From: Patescibacteria group bacterium
Lineage (GTDB): Bacteria > Patescibacteriota > Patescibacteriia > Patescibacteriales > GWC2-42-12
NCBI GenBank assembly: GCA_018827685.1
Contig: JAHJXD010000033.1
Location: 1-7,659 of the forward strand
DNA: 7,659 nucleotides
Direction: 5' to 3'
Positions 7,652-7,659 of the stretch are shown here, in pieces. Position 1 is the first letter of the stretch, and every line of letters begins with the position of its first letter. Under the pieces are notes generated by a model that saw nothing but the letters and a program-made list of their open reading frames with translations, was not told the DNA's origin and ran no database searches. The translations under genes were made by a program, and so were the position numbers.

Positions 7652-7659
7652 GAAACTAT

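Larger units (their letters stand above)
7523..7658. repeat. Large imperfect inverted repeat downstream of murJ
   Basis: The left arm (7523-7550) and right arm (7633-7658) are inverted copies. TAGTT matches, two bases differ, then TGTGTAAAAAT matches exactly over 11 bases (7530-7540 against 7641-7651). After a 2-base gap, TATTT and TC match with one difference between them. In all 23 positions match. The enclosed segment is about 80 bases with no good ORF. The outer edge reaches the window end, so the arms may be longer and target-site duplications cannot be examined. It could be a MITE-like element, a long RNA stem ending the murJ transcript, or symmetric protein-binding DNA. Confidence 0.6.

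Noticed and set aside
7605..7659. Possible start of a gene running off the right edge (18 codons from ATG at 7605)
   Set aside because: It is too short to judge, has no ribosome-binding site, and lies across the inverted-repeat arm. More sequence to the right would decide.

Overview
The window is an AT-rich stretch of bacterial chromosome carrying five complete genes, all on the + strand and separated by only 25 to 70 bases. In order they are enolase (eno), two consecutive cofactor-independent phosphoglycerate mutases (gpmI copy 1 and copy 2), a short acetate kinase (ackA) and the lipid II flippase murJ. The last 165 bases contain no convincing gene but hold a large inverted repeat, a short direct-repeat array and DnaA-box-like words.

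The gene styles suggest a small-genome fermenter of the Patescibacteria/CPR type, perhaps Parcubacteria-like. The reasons are a shortened acetate kinase with altered motifs, a MurJ lacking two of the usual cavity arginines, the absence of clear Shine-Dalgarno sequences, and short AT-rich spacers. This placement is inference from gene style, not from a marker gene. UGA serves as the stop for ackA and murJ at the expected protein ends, which argues against the UGA=Gly code of Gracilibacteria and Absconditabacteria.

The first three genes cover consecutive reactions of lower glycolysis: gpmI converts 3-phosphoglycerate to 2-phosphoglycerate, and eno converts that to phosphoenolpyruvate. AckA makes ATP from acetyl phosphate and releases acetate. 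Together they look like an energy-conservation cluster, with murJ (peptidoglycan precursor export) at its 3' end. Spacing and orientation are compatible with one transcript, although each spacer contains a weak dyad that could attenuate or process it.

The most unusual feature is inside eno. A 129-bp in-frame block (codons 176-218) made of palindromic and tandem repeats lies six residues after a catalytic glutamate, while all the catalytic residues I could map are kept. A second, heptameric repeat sits about 90 bases upstream in the same gene. This resembles palindromic elements that invade reading frames, as known in Rickettsia. The second point of interest is the right edge (7523-7658), where an inverted repeat encloses four TCAGCG words at 10-12 base spacing and carries DnaA-box-like sequences. 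It could be a MITE-like element or part of a replication origin. I saw no CRISPR array, tRNA, rRNA or transposase gene.
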